This document shows positions 24,567 to 32,429 of a stretch of 64,000 nucleotides of DNA, in pieces. Origin of the DNA: Candidatus Melainabacteria bacterium (GTDB lineage Bacteria > Cyanobacteriota > Vampirovibrionia > Gastranaerophilales > Gastranaerophilaceae); contig QHMH01000010.1 in NCBI GenBank assembly GCA_003258795.1, forward strand, positions 1 to 64,000, given 5' to 3'. A program made the position numbers and the translations under genes. Below the pieces are notes generated by a model that searched no databases, was not told the origin of the DNA, and was given only the letters and a program-made list of their open reading frames with translations. The first letter of the stretch is position 1. Each line of letters begins with the position of its first letter.

Positions 24567-25184
24567 ATGCGTTTCAGTAAGGTATATGACATTTTACAAA
24601 ACTTTACATACGGTAATGTAAACCAGTCGGAATTAGGCCGCGTTCTTGGTGTTAGCCGTTCAAACATAAATTACAAAAAAGAAAATGATGTAGAACTTTC
24701 TGAAGAAGATGTCAAGAAAATTGAAACATTCTACGGCATTGAAATATTAAAAGATGAAAACACTGTATCTATACCCGTTCTTGGTGATGTAGAAGCTTCT
24801 ATGGGATATGGCGTAACTGTATATAATGAAAATCAGACAGCAATTTATAATATCAGTAAGCAGCTTGCGCGCGATCTTGGAATATCTGAACAGTGTACAA
24901 AGATGATTTTTGCGCGCGGTAATTCAATGCTGCCAACAATACAAGGCGGCGATAGTTTACTGGTTGATATGTCAAAGGTTGAAGTTTACGACGGTAAAAT
25001 ATACTGCATACGCAAAGAAGGCCAATTATACGCAAAAAGGTTGCAGAGATTATCTGCAACACAATTAAAAATTATTAGTGATAATAAAGACTATGAGCCT
25101 ATTATAATTGACTTCAAAAAAGATATAGATATTGACTTTGCTATACTTGGTGAAGTTCGCTGGGCCGGAAGGGTTTTTGTTTAA
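24567..25184 (+). CDS. S24/LexA-type phage repressor (CI-like)
   Basis: 205 residues from ATG 24567, preceded by AAAGGAG; the longer frame has no such site. The N-terminal HTH includes NQSELGRVLGVSRSNINYKKE. The C-terminal S24 peptidase domain has GNSMLPTIQGGDSLLVD with catalytic Ser120 and YAKRLQR with Lys157, so RecA-stimulated self-cleavage during SOS is predicted. It should keep the prophage silent. Convergent with the leftward accessory operon (4-bp overlap of stops). Confidence 0.9.
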   Translation: MRFSKVYDILQNFTYGNVNQSELGRVLGVSRSNINYKKENDVELSEEDVKKIETFYGIEILKDENTVSIPVLGDVEASMGYGVTVYNENQTAIYNISKQLARDLGISEQCTKMIFARGNSMLPTIQGGDSLLVDMSKVEVYDGKIYCIRKEGQLYAKRLQRLSATQLKIISDNKDYEPIIIDFKKDIDIDFAILGEVRWAGRVFV

Positions 25185-25648
25185 TATTCAGGATATAAAT
25201 ATATTACATTCGGCTGCTGAAACATAGAATCAAGCATTATATTTGTGTCAATATTTTCCAAAGCTTTTGCGCCTCTGTATAAATTCGTATCTGCTGTAGG
25301 GTAATTTGGTAAGGCCCTTTGGTTTTCTTCAGGAATATAAGCTGGCCTATAAACTTGTGAAGGTATGTAGGGTTCTGCGCTTCGCTGCGGAATATAAATA
25401 TTTGGATAAGTGCGATTTTTTACGCGATTTTCTGCCGGTTTTTTCAGTGGTTCTGTTTCTATTTCATATCCTTCAGGAATTTCAGCGCTTGAAATTTGGG
25501 TATTTAATTTCTTTATTTCTTCAATATGCAGCCGGTTTTCATTTTCTGCATTTTTAAGATCTGAAGTTGTTTGGTTGAGATAATAGCCCATTATGCAATT
25601 TGTTATAATAGAAGCTGCAAGGGCCGGTATGATAATTTTATTATACAT
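25181..25648 (-). CDS. Membrane-anchored Pro-rich phage protein
   Basis: 155 residues from ATG 25646-25648 (GAGGTGA upstream). One N-terminal membrane helix (about 5-23), a short coiled coil (25-52), then IPEGYEIETEP (57-67) and a Pro/Tyr-rich tail. The motif recalls IPEGFEIEQQP at the N-terminus of the giant ejection protein. Last gene of the leftward accessory operon beside the repressor. A superinfection-exclusion role is a speculation from anchor, location and motif. Confidence 0.5.
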   Translation of the reverse strand: MYNKIIIPALAASIITNCIMGYYLNQTTSDLKNAENENRLHIEEIKKLNTQISSAEIPEGYEIETEPLKKPAENRVKNRTYPNIYIPQRSAEPYIPSQVYRPAYIPEENQRALPNYPTADTNLYRGAKALENIDTNIMLDSMFQQPNVIYLYPEY

Positions 25649-25823
25649 TTGTTTCACCTCGCAATATTGGGCGCAGCCACTTTGCACCGCCGCGCTTGAT
25701 GTAGTTTTCATATTCAGGATCGGTCATACTTATTTTTCTTGGCCGTACTGGGTTTTCTTTTCTGTAGCCTAAAGGCTTTCCTGCGCCTTCGCGCTTGCCG
25801 CCTCTGCCGGTATGTTCTGTCAT
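25641..25823 (-). CDS. Small basic phage protein with GGKREGAGKP motif
   Basis: 60 residues. The start TGRGGKREGAGKPLGYRKEN is a widespread phage N-terminal motif (AT-hook-like or terminase-associated), followed by a short helix-turn stretch (MTDPEYENYIKRGG). GGAGT precedes the ATG. Probably nucleic-acid binding. Confidence 0.6.
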   Translation of the reverse strand: MTEHTGRGGKREGAGKPLGYRKENPVRPRKISMTDPEYENYIKRGGAKWLRPILRGETNV

Positions 25824-25972
25824 TGTAACTCCTTGATTTTTTTATCAAGTTCTTGAACTTGTTTTACATAAAAGTTCAGAACCTTCTTACATTCTTTTAA
25901 GTGGCGCTTCTTTCGTCTTACGATCTCGGCGAAGCGCTGCCGTTCGCTTTGAAGTTCTTGTAATGTTGTCAT
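25820..25972 (-). CDS. 50-aa coiled-coil phage protein
   Basis: GGAGG lies 4 nt before ATG 25970-25972. The product is one long charged helix (LQELQSERQRFAEIVRRKKR ... VQELDKKIKELQ). It overlaps the next gene by 4 bp. Unknown function. Confidence 0.55.
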   Translation of the reverse strand: MTTLQELQSERQRFAEIVRRKKRHLKECKKVLNFYVKQVQELDKKIKELQ

Positions 25973-25989
25973 AATGCCTCCTTATTTTA

Positions 25990-26208
25990 TCATAAATATA
26001 CAATGGTGTCTTCGCTTGTTTCATAATAAATACAGCTGGCTTCTTTATGTCCTCTGTTTTCAAAATATTCATTATCCCAGTCGAGAGGTTCGTATATAAC
26101 GGTAGTTTTTCTTTTGCAATTATATAAAGGTGTATGATCTTTTAATTCATAGTTTGACTTTCTGCCACAATATTTACAGTCTGCCATAGCACATAAAACT
26201 TTAGCCAT
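25990..26208 (-). CDS. Zinc-ribbon-like phage protein
   Basis: 72 residues. CKYCGRKSNYELKDHTPLYNCKRK gives a CxxC...C pattern; DWDNEYFENRGHKEASCIYYE follows. TAATG-coupled to the upstream gene. An internal ATG (MADCKYCG) is an alternative start. Function unknown. Confidence 0.55.
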   Translation of the reverse strand: MAKVLCAMADCKYCGRKSNYELKDHTPLYNCKRKTTVIYEPLDWDNEYFENRGHKEASCIYYETSEDTIVYL

Positions 26209-26402
26209 TATTTATCCTCCAAAGTGTCTATAAAATCATTCAAGTATTCAACTATTGATTTTCTTTCTACTGGGTATAAATATAAAACATTTTGATCTTG
26301 TAGATAGCCGATAAATTCCGCGATCCTATATCCTTCAAGATATGGTATTAAGCTGCCGTCTAATTTCGTTGATACAAATACGCCGTTTAAGTTTGTTTTC
26401 AT
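26208..26402 (-). CDS. Phage protein of unknown function
   Basis: 64 residues, alpha/beta look (GVFVSTKLDGSLIPYLEGYRIAEFIGYLQ). GGAGG lies 4 nt before the ATG. Member of the leftward accessory operon. No family recognised. Confidence 0.5.
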   Translation of the reverse strand: MKTNLNGVFVSTKLDGSLIPYLEGYRIAEFIGYLQDQNVLYLYPVERKSIVEYLNDFIDTLEDK

Positions 26403-26411
26403 AATGCCTCC

Positions 26412-26540
26412 TTATATTTTGTTTAGTAAGTATTCTGCTGCTTGGTATATATCACCGGCGAAGAACTCGGCCGCGTAACTCTCACAAGTTGCGCGGTTGT
26501 CTTCTATAAATTTGTCTAATTGTTCTTGCGTAAAATTCAT
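26412..26540 (-). CDS. 42-aa acidic phage protein
   Basis: GGAGG precedes ATG 26538-26540. The product (NFTQEQLDKFIEDNRATCES ... QAAEYLLNKI) is acidic and helical. It lies in line with neighbours at 8-10 bp spacings. Unknown function. Confidence 0.5.
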   Translation of the reverse strand: MNFTQEQLDKFIEDNRATCESYAAEFFAGDIYQAAEYLLNKI

Positions 26541-26548
26541 TGGGCCTC

Positions 26549-27196
26549 CTATGCTAATTTGAACTTAAAACTATTACAGTCAAAAGAGTGGCAGCAAATA
26601 CTTACAACGCCGTTTTTATCATAGTCGTTACACCACCAGCCTGAAGGACTTTCAATAATTTTTTTAGCAAAGTTTATAGCGTCTTTTATTTCACCTTCTC
26701 TGAAGTTTACTGCATTGTCATAAGCGTAATCATCAGTATAAACGCCGTCGCAGTGTAGCCATTCAAATTGATGATTTATAAGCGCTCTTATTGCGTGCGG
26801 AATAGTCCACTTTTTAGGAACTTCTTTTAGCGGTTTATATACGCTTAAATTTTTTGCAAGAAATCTTGTGGCTTGTTCTTCTCGTAAATATACGCTGATT
26901 TTTTCGCTGTCAGAACAGATAGAGTAATCATCAATACTTACTTCTTTTGTAAGCAATTTATAAAATTCTTCAAAATCTCTGTACTCAATAATCTCTTGGT
27001 AAGAATCAATATTACGGAAGCAAAAACTTAAAGCGTTTACCATTTTGCCTCTTTTGCCGGCATTGGTATAATCTCTAACTATAATTTGTTCGTGTCTGTA
27101 GTTTCTAATTTCAAAGATATGTTCTTTGTAAGTAAATTCTTTTGTTTCCCAGCCTTGTACCGGCTCATTGTTTAATAATTCGTTAATTGTTATCAT
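26549..27196 (-). CDS. Phage protein of unknown function, 215 aa
   Basis: I start it at ATG 27194-27196 after GGCGGTAAG. It contains FTYKEHIFEIRNYRHEQIIV, a Trp-His rich stretch (INHQFEWLHCDGVYTDDYAYD) and a C-terminal CCHSFDCNSF. No family recognised; it is the longest gene of the accessory operon. Confidence 0.55.
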   Translation of the reverse strand: MITINELLNNEPVQGWETKEFTYKEHIFEIRNYRHEQIIVRDYTNAGKRGKMVNALSFCFRNIDSYQEIIEYRDFEEFYKLLTKEVSIDDYSICSDSEKISVYLREEQATRFLAKNLSVYKPLKEVPKKWTIPHAIRALINHQFEWLHCDGVYTDDYAYDNAVNFREGEIKDAINFAKKIIESPSGWWCNDYDKNGVVSICCHSFDCNSFKFKLA

Positions 27197-27210
27197 TCTT
27201 ACCGCCTTTC

Positions 27211-27423
27211 TTATGCAACTTTTGTAATTGTTGTAACCCATTTTTCAGTAATTCCTAAATCTTCTACAAAATCAATAAATGTAATCGTTTGGCCCTTTTT
27301 CGTAGGAAGCTTTTTGTAGTCAGTGCCTTCTAAATCTTCTTTAGAATACATATTTGCGTAGTGTGTATGAGTTCTTCCGAGTTCTGCGCAAACCGTCGCT
27401 ACTAAATAAATTTTCTTTTCCAT
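27211..27423 (-). CDS. Small phage protein, first gene of the leftward accessory operon
   Basis: 70 residues (MEKKIYLVATVCAELGRTHT ... EKWVTTITKVA). GGCGGTAAC precedes the ATG. It is transcribed from the promoter at 27459-27487. No family recognised. Confidence 0.5.
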   Translation of the reverse strand: MEKKIYLVATVCAELGRTHTHYANMYSKEDLEGTDYKKLPTKKGQTITFIDFVEDLGITEKWVTTITKVA

Positions 27424-27458
27424 TGTTACCGCCTTTCTGTTTTTGTCCTTACATTATT

Positions 27459-27487
27459 AGTATAAACTATTTTAGATATTTTTGCAA
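27459..27487 (-). promoter_or_regulatory. Leftward promoter of the accessory operon
   Basis: On the minus strand TTGCAA (27482-27487) and TATACT (27459-27464) are 17 bp apart, reading toward the gene ending at 27423. Confidence 0.7.
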
Positions 27488-27499
27488 TACCAAAATATC
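27475..27499. promoter_or_regulatory. Palindromic operator candidate over the -35 box
   Basis: GATATTTT (27475-27482) and AAAATATC (27492-27499) form a perfect 8-bp inverted repeat with a 9-bp centre. It covers the -35 box of the leftward accessory promoter, so a bound dimer would block RNA polymerase. Confidence 0.5.
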
Positions 27500-27760
27500 A
27501 AATAAATTGTAAAACGCAGACAGGGCATGAAAAATTCATGTTTACAAAACTTAACAAATAGTAAAGAAATTATAGGGCCTTATGATTAGTTCTGAAGCAC
27601 TTTGCAGCTTTTTTGCTTATATTTGAATGAATGATTAGAGCAGACTTTTTATTTTTAATTTGACAAAATTATAATAGCCGTTGTAGCAAGAGCGAAAACC
27701 GATACAAAGCCAGCATAAATGCGGCAAGGTTGAGCTATTAAGGCAGTAAGCGGAGGTTTC

Positions 27761-28174
27761 GTGTTGAATATTACAAAAATAGAATGTTGCAATATAGAAC
27801 AAGCCGGCAGAATTTATAATATCGGTTCAAATTCTTTTCTTGTATATGTAGACGAACACACCGGCTGCGGACAACCAGTAGCGGAAATAAGACACAAAAC
27901 CCCTTCAGGTGAATTTATCACAAGTTCAAGACGCATAGGGAAGGCAGCAGACAGACTACTTGAAAAGCACGGCTTACAGTTCTTGCAATTTGAATATAAA
28001 ACCTTTTCAGGAACACGCGCAAAAGAATATAGCTTTTTTAATCATTATGGAGTTATTTATAACGATAATGGCGCAAGGGTAGCAACACAAGAAGAATTTT
28101 TGAATATGTCAAGACAAGAAATAAACGCAAGACTGAACGAAAGATTTTACAAAAAAGACAAGATAAAAATTTAA
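27761..28174 (+). CDS. First late-operon gene, unknown; possible late regulator
   Basis: 137 residues from GTG 27761 (GGAGG 27752-27756 upstream). The sequence has NSFLVYVDEHTGCGQPVAEIRHKTPSG and a basic C-terminal half, with no recognised family. A strong terminator follows at 28209-28229, before the packaging genes. Its place invites comparison with antiterminators such as Q, but nothing in the protein proves this. Confidence 0.55.
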   Translation: MLNITKIECCNIEQAGRIYNIGSNSFLVYVDEHTGCGQPVAEIRHKTPSGEFITSSRRIGKAADRLLEKHGLQFLQFEYKTFSGTRAKEYSFFNHYGVIYNDNGARVATQEEFLNMSRQEINARLNERFYKKDKIKI

Positions 28175-28208
28175 TATTCAATTACGAGAGATTTTGGAGA
28201 ATGTTGGT

Positions 28209-28229
28209 GCGCCAGTTATGGCGCTTTTT
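28209..28229 (+). terminator. Intrinsic terminator before the packaging genes
   Basis: GCGCCA (28209-28214) and TGGCGC (28219-28224) with loop GTTA, followed by TTTTT. It would stop most late transcription unless antiterminated or bypassed by another promoter. Confidence 0.75.
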
Positions 28230-28249
28230 ATTAGCGAAAGAAGGCAGAT

Positions 28250-28486
28250 TTGATAAGAGCAATTATAAGATTCTTAATGCTGCAAGTTATATTATTCATA
28301 GACGGCCTGATAGTTACCGTGTTTGATAGAAACGAGATAGTAAGCTATCAATTATTGGTTAAACCGATACAAAAAACACCTTCAGAACAGCAGCAAATTT
28401 TAGTCAATTATCTTAAAAAATGCCACAAGCAAACTTATAAAGAGGATAAGAATGACAAAAAAAGAACAAAAAAAGAAGCTGACTGA
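28250..28486 (+). CDS. Small membrane protein upstream of terminase
   Basis: 78 residues from a TTG with only a weak AAGAAGG upstream; an internal ATG at about residue 10 is possible. A membrane helix (IIRFLMLQVILFIDGLIVTVF) is followed by a charged, Lys-rich tail. Its 3' end overlaps terS by 35 bp. Unknown role. Confidence 0.45.
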   Translation: MIRAIIRFLMLQVILFIDGLIVTVFDRNEIVSYQLLVKPIQKTPSEQQQILVNYLKKCHKQTYKEDKNDKKRTKKEAD

Positions 28487-28940
28487 AAAACAAAAGAAAT
28501 TTTGCAAAGAATATGTATTAAGTCTTAATGCGACTAAAGCTGCTGAAAAGGCCGGCTATTCAAAAGATACAGCTTATTCTATCGGTTCTGAAAACCTGAA
28601 AAAACCTGAAATAAAGGAATATATAGCGAAGCTTCGGAAAGATGAAGAAGATCAGTTTTATTATTCAAGATCTATGAGCTTCAAAAAATTAGAGCTTGTA
28701 CAGATGTTAGCGCTTGATAGAAAAGTAGTAAGATACACCAAAGAAGGCGACAGAGAAGAACAGCCAGCGCCGGATATACAAGCTTATATGAAAGCAGAAG
28801 AACTCAAAGGAAAATTAAGCGGCTTATATGAAGCTGAAACAAAGCAAGAGATAAGCATAAATTGTATGGGTAATATTAAGATCGGGGGCAAAACCCTAAA
28901 CCTAAAAGTAGGGAAAGAGCCGACAACAGAGGAGGAATAA
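28452..28940 (+). CDS. terS: Terminase small subunit
   Basis: 162 residues. LTEKQKKFCKEYVLSLNATKAAEKAGYSKDTAYSIGSENLKKPEIKEYI is the classic N-terminal HTH of the Terminase_2 family (quoted here in the protein; see residues 11-59). It recognises the packaging site on phage DNA. It lies 3 bp before the large subunit. Confidence 0.92.
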   Translation: MTKKEQKKKLTEKQKKFCKEYVLSLNATKAAEKAGYSKDTAYSIGSENLKKPEIKEYIAKLRKDEEDQFYYSRSMSFKKLELVQMLALDRKVVRYTKEGDREEQPAPDIQAYMKAEELKGKLSGLYEAETKQEISINCMGNIKIGGKTLNLKVGKEPTTEEE

Positions 28941-28943
28941 AAA

Positions 28944-30278
28944 ATGCCTCTTGAAATGGAATTACCTGAAATATTAGATCTTCCTGATAAATTATTACCT
29001 TGCATATATCAAATAAATGATTATGACTACTGGCTGCTACACGGAGGCAGAGGCGGTGGAAAATCTCAAAGTATAGCAAGACTTATTTTATGGATCTGCG
29101 AACAAAGAACAGTAAGAGTATGCTGCGGCCGTGAAACACAAAACACCATAGAAGATTCTGTATATAGAATTTTGGTAGATATTATCGGTGAATATGAACT
29201 TGATTTTGATGTTTATAATAACAGAATTGAACACCGCCGCACAGGATCTACAATAATTTTTAGAGGCTTCAAAGAACAGGGCCGCGTCAATATTAAAGGT
29301 TTAGAAGGTATTGACATATTATGGATCGACGAAGCAGAAGCAATTACAAAAGCTACTCTTGATATTATTGTACCGACAATAAGAAAAAATGACGCAATAG
29401 TATATTTTACAATGAACCGTAATGTAAGAAAAGACGCAGTATTTGTAGAATTTGCGAAAGATCCTGACTGCAAAGTAATTAAAATCAATTATTATGATAA
29501 TAAACACTGTCCTGATAATTTGATTAAAAAAGCTCTGAAGTGTAAGAAAACTAACCCAGCAGACTACGATCATATATGGGAAGGAAACCCACTGGATCAA
29601 GCAAGCGATTATCTTGTAAGTTCTTCAAAACTTGATAAAGCAGCGAAGCTTGAAAATATACCTAAAGAACAATACCGCAAAATAAAATGTATGGCCGTAG
29701 ACTTATCAGGGAACGGCGGCGATTTATGCGTAGCAACCTTAACAGAAAGTATCAGTAATCTACACTTCAAAGCTTCACAGCGCGAAGACTGGAACGAACC
29801 TGATACAGATATTACAAAAGGTAAGATCATAAGTTTATATTCACGCTGGCAGCCGGATATTTTAATACTTGACGCAGACGGTATGGGCTACCCTATATAT
29901 GTTTCTGTAAAGAAGGCAATACCAAAATGTTTAGCTTTTCACGGTCAAGGTAAAAGCTTCAGACAAAACGCCTTCAACCAAAGGGCAGACGGGTATTTGA
30001 CATTAAAAGATTTTATAGACAATGAATGGCTTGAAATACCGCAAGACGATACAAGAGATCAAATAGAATTTACAAAAAAAGAATATAGGGCCAACGGAAC
30101 TGTAATAATTCAGAAAAAAGAAGAACTAAAAGAAGAAATAGGCGAAAGCCCTGATAAAGCCGACAGTTTAATGATGTCAATATACGGGCTTAATTACTAT
30201 TCATATATGGCAGACGCTAAAGGCGACGAAGACGAAGTAGTATTTATGGATACAAGCTATGATCCATTTGATAATTAA
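28944..30278 (+). CDS. terL: Terminase large subunit
   Basis: 444 residues, PBSX-like. ATPase Walker A HGGRGGGKSQSIA (about 33-45), Walker B ILWIDEAEA, and the nuclease domain with KCMAVDLSGNGGDL and DILILDADGMGYP providing acidic metal ligands. It packages DNA into the prohead and cuts it. Length and order fit an intact enzyme. Confidence 0.95.
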   Translation: MPLEMELPEILDLPDKLLPCIYQINDYDYWLLHGGRGGGKSQSIARLILWICEQRTVRVCCGRETQNTIEDSVYRILVDIIGEYELDFDVYNNRIEHRRTGSTIIFRGFKEQGRVNIKGLEGIDILWIDEAEAITKATLDIIVPTIRKNDAIVYFTMNRNVRKDAVFVEFAKDPDCKVIKINYYDNKHCPDNLIKKALKCKKTNPADYDHIWEGNPLDQASDYLVSSSKLDKAAKLENIPKEQYRKIKCMAVDLSGNGGDLCVATLTESISNLHFKASQREDWNEPDTDITKGKIISLYSRWQPDILILDADGMGYPIYVSVKKAIPKCLAFHGQGKSFRQNAFNQRADGYLTLKDFIDNEWLEIPQDDTRDQIEFTKKEYRANGTVIIQKKEELKEEIGESPDKADSLMMSIYGLNYYSYMADAKGDEDEVVFMDTSYDPFDN

Positions 30279-30293
30279 AGGAGGAATTTTAAT

Positions 30294-30503
30294 ATGTGTT
30301 CACCAAAAACACCAGCACCCGTAGCAAGTACAGCAGCTACAGAACCTATAGCAACACCGACTTATGCAGACGCAGAAGTACAAAAAGCCGGTGAAGTTAC
30401 AAGACAACAGCAGCAAGCACAGACAAATAGAAATATAAAATCTACTGCGCTTGGAGTAACAGAAGACGCAACTACTAAAAAGAAAACTTTATTAGGTGAA
30501 TAA
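30294..30503 (+). CDS. Small Ala/Thr-rich virion-associated protein
   Basis: 69 residues starting MCSPKTPAPVASTAATEP, with a central Gln-rich stretch. Similar low-complexity MCxxPKTP proteins lie next to the portal gene in podoviruses. Its TAA overlaps the portal ATG. A clear AAAGGAGGA precedes the start. Role unknown. Confidence 0.6.
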   Translation: MCSPKTPAPVASTAATEPIATPTYADAEVQKAGEVTRQQQQAQTNRNIKSTALGVTEDATTKKKTLLGE

Positions 30504-32164
30504 TGGAAAATTTTGAAGAAATAAAACTTGATAAGCCTTATTTTGAAAGCCGCAGAGCAGAACTTGAAGTAGCTTATAATCAGATGAAAGCTGACTGGCA
30601 AGAGTTAGCAGATTATTTTCTACCTCGATCTGTTCGCTTTTTAGTGCGTAATGTAAATAAAACGTCGACAAAAAACAAGAAGATTAAAGACAGCGCAACA
30701 CTTAAAGCAGTGCGCAATTTTTCTTCAGGTATGATGTCCGGCGCTACAAACCCAGCTACAAACTGGTTCAGAATACGCATTAAAAACTATGATATGAAAT
30801 ATGACTGGGCCGTAAAAAAATGGTGTAATATCGTAGAAACAACTATAAAAGATGTATTTAACGCTTCAAACTTTTACGAAAAATTGCCGGCTGCATATAA
30901 ACAGTTAGGCGTATTTGCACTATCTACAATAAGTCTTGAAAGCGATACAGATACAATAATGCGAGCTAAATTGCTTCCTATCGGATCTTACAGATATGCG
31001 AAGAATGAAAACGGCGTAGTAGATACTATGTGCCGTGTATATATGGAAACAGCTAAAAATCTTTATACAAAATTTGGCAAAGATAATGTTTCTGAAACGG
31101 TTAAAAACTGCGTAAAAAATAAACAGTATGAACAACTTTTTGAAGTAGTCCACTTTGTAGAACCAAACGCAGAGTATATGCCTAATTCTGTATGGGCTAA
31201 AAATAAAAAATATATATCTGTTTATTATGAAGTAGACGGCGAAAAAGATAAATTTTTATCAAAGAGTGGTTTTGAGAAATTCCCTTTTGTAGTATTTGAA
31301 GCTGAAGTAAACGGCGAAGATGTTTACCCGACAGAATGCTGCGGCATAAACGCTTTACCTGACGCAAAACAGCTTATGGCTATGGTAGTTGATGAAGGCA
31401 AGATCGTAAAGAAAATTGGCAGCCCACAATTAAAAGGGCCGGCAGAATTAAAAAATAAAAAGCTTACAGATCAGCCGGCAACATTTACGGAAAATAACCA
31501 AAACGGCGACGGCTTGCAGCCAGTTTATCAAGTGCCGCCGGCAGTAGTTCAACCGCTTGAAGCTTTACTTGAAGCAAAAAGACAGTCTATATATGAATTA
31601 TTCTTTAATGATTTATTCGCTATGATATTGAACACTGCTGAAAGAGGCAGAACAGCTACAGAAGTAAACGAGCTAAAAGAAGAAAAAATGACACTATTAA
31701 GCCCTATACTTGAACAAGTACATAGCGGCTTAAAAATTGTTATGGAATGGATCTTTGTAGAGTGTATGCGCCGCAAAATTATACCAGCGCCACCAGCACA
31801 AATTATAGGCGGTGAACTTGAAATAGAATTTGTTTCAATGTTAGCACAGGCCCAAAAAGCACAAAAAATATCAGCTATGGAACGCTTCAGTACATTTACT
31901 ATAAATCTTGCACAGTCAATAGATCCTATTCTTGTTAAGAAGCTAAACGGTGCGAAGATCATTGATGATTATGCAGACTATGTAAATATCAACCCTGAAC
32001 AAGTCGTACCTACTGAAGATGTAGACAAAATGAGAGAAGCTGCGCAACAAAAACAAGAGCAAGCAGAACAAATGGCAGCACTTCAGCAAGGTTCTGAAAT
32101 TGTTAAAAATGTTGGAGGCGCTGACGCCTTCGGCGGTGAGTTAATGTCAAGAATAGGTTTATAA
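30503..32164 (+). CDS. Podovirus portal (head-tail connector) protein
   Basis: 553 residues. ADYFLPRSVRFL, SGMMSGATNPATNWFRI and ERGRTATEVNELKEEKMTLLSPILEQ are hallmarks of the podovirus head-to-tail connector family. A dodecamer forms the DNA channel. The C-terminus is Gln-rich, as is usual. Confidence 0.92.
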   Translation: MENFEEIKLDKPYFESRRAELEVAYNQMKADWQELADYFLPRSVRFLVRNVNKTSTKNKKIKDSATLKAVRNFSSGMMSGATNPATNWFRIRIKNYDMKYDWAVKKWCNIVETTIKDVFNASNFYEKLPAAYKQLGVFALSTISLESDTDTIMRAKLLPIGSYRYAKNENGVVDTMCRVYMETAKNLYTKFGKDNVSETVKNCVKNKQYEQLFEVVHFVEPNAEYMPNSVWAKNKKYISVYYEVDGEKDKFLSKSGFEKFPFVVFEAEVNGEDVYPTECCGINALPDAKQLMAMVVDEGKIVKKIGSPQLKGPAELKNKKLTDQPATFTENNQNGDGLQPVYQVPPAVVQPLEALLEAKRQSIYELFFNDLFAMILNTAERGRTATEVNELKEEKMTLLSPILEQVHSGLKIVMEWIFVECMRRKIIPAPPAQIIGGELEIEFVSMLAQAQKAQKISAMERFSTFTINLAQSIDPILVKKLNGAKIIDDYADYVNINPEQVVPTEDVDKMREAAQQKQEQAEQMAALQQGSEIVKNVGGADAFGGELMSRIGL

Positions 32165-32165
32165 G

Positions 32166-32429
32166 ATGTTAGATGAAGAAAAACTGAAAGAAGCTTTTAT
32201 AAATACCTTAAACGGCTCAAAGTCTTCAATAGATTTATTTTGGCACTTAATTGATAAATCAGCTTGCTTCAGACAAGGGCTTGCAAAAGACGACAGAACA
32301 GAAATTTATAACAGGGGCTACGGTGATTTTGGGCTATATATCAGAAGCTTATTTTTGCAGTATGCACCTGATACATATTTAGAAATTATCAAAAAAGGAG
32401 TAGAAGAAAATGACAGAATTGAACACTAA
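32166..32429 (+). CDS. Bbp19-like phage protein
   Basis: 87 residues. FWHLIDKSACFRQGLAKDD and YNRGYGDFGLYIRSLFLQ match the pattern of the Bbp19 family found between portal and scaffold genes in Bordetella BPP-1-like podoviruses. The function is not established. Overlaps the scaffold gene by 20 bp. Confidence 0.65.
   Translation: MLDEEKLKEAFINTLNGSKSSIDLFWHLIDKSACFRQGLAKDDRTEIYNRGYGDFGLYIRSLFLQYAPDTYLEIIKKGVEENDRIEH

Larger units (their letters stand above)
27424..27760. promoter_or_regulatory. Divergent control region between accessory and late operons
   Basis: 337 bp without a gene. It holds the leftward promoter (27459-27487), a GATATTTT/AAAATATC palindrome (27475-27499), the TGAATGAATGATTAGAGCA element (27622-27640), a rightward -10 box TATAAT (27670-27675), and a roughly 80-nt leader to the first late gene. 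No good -35 box pairs with the rightward -10, so a phage activator may be needed. Confidence 0.55.
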
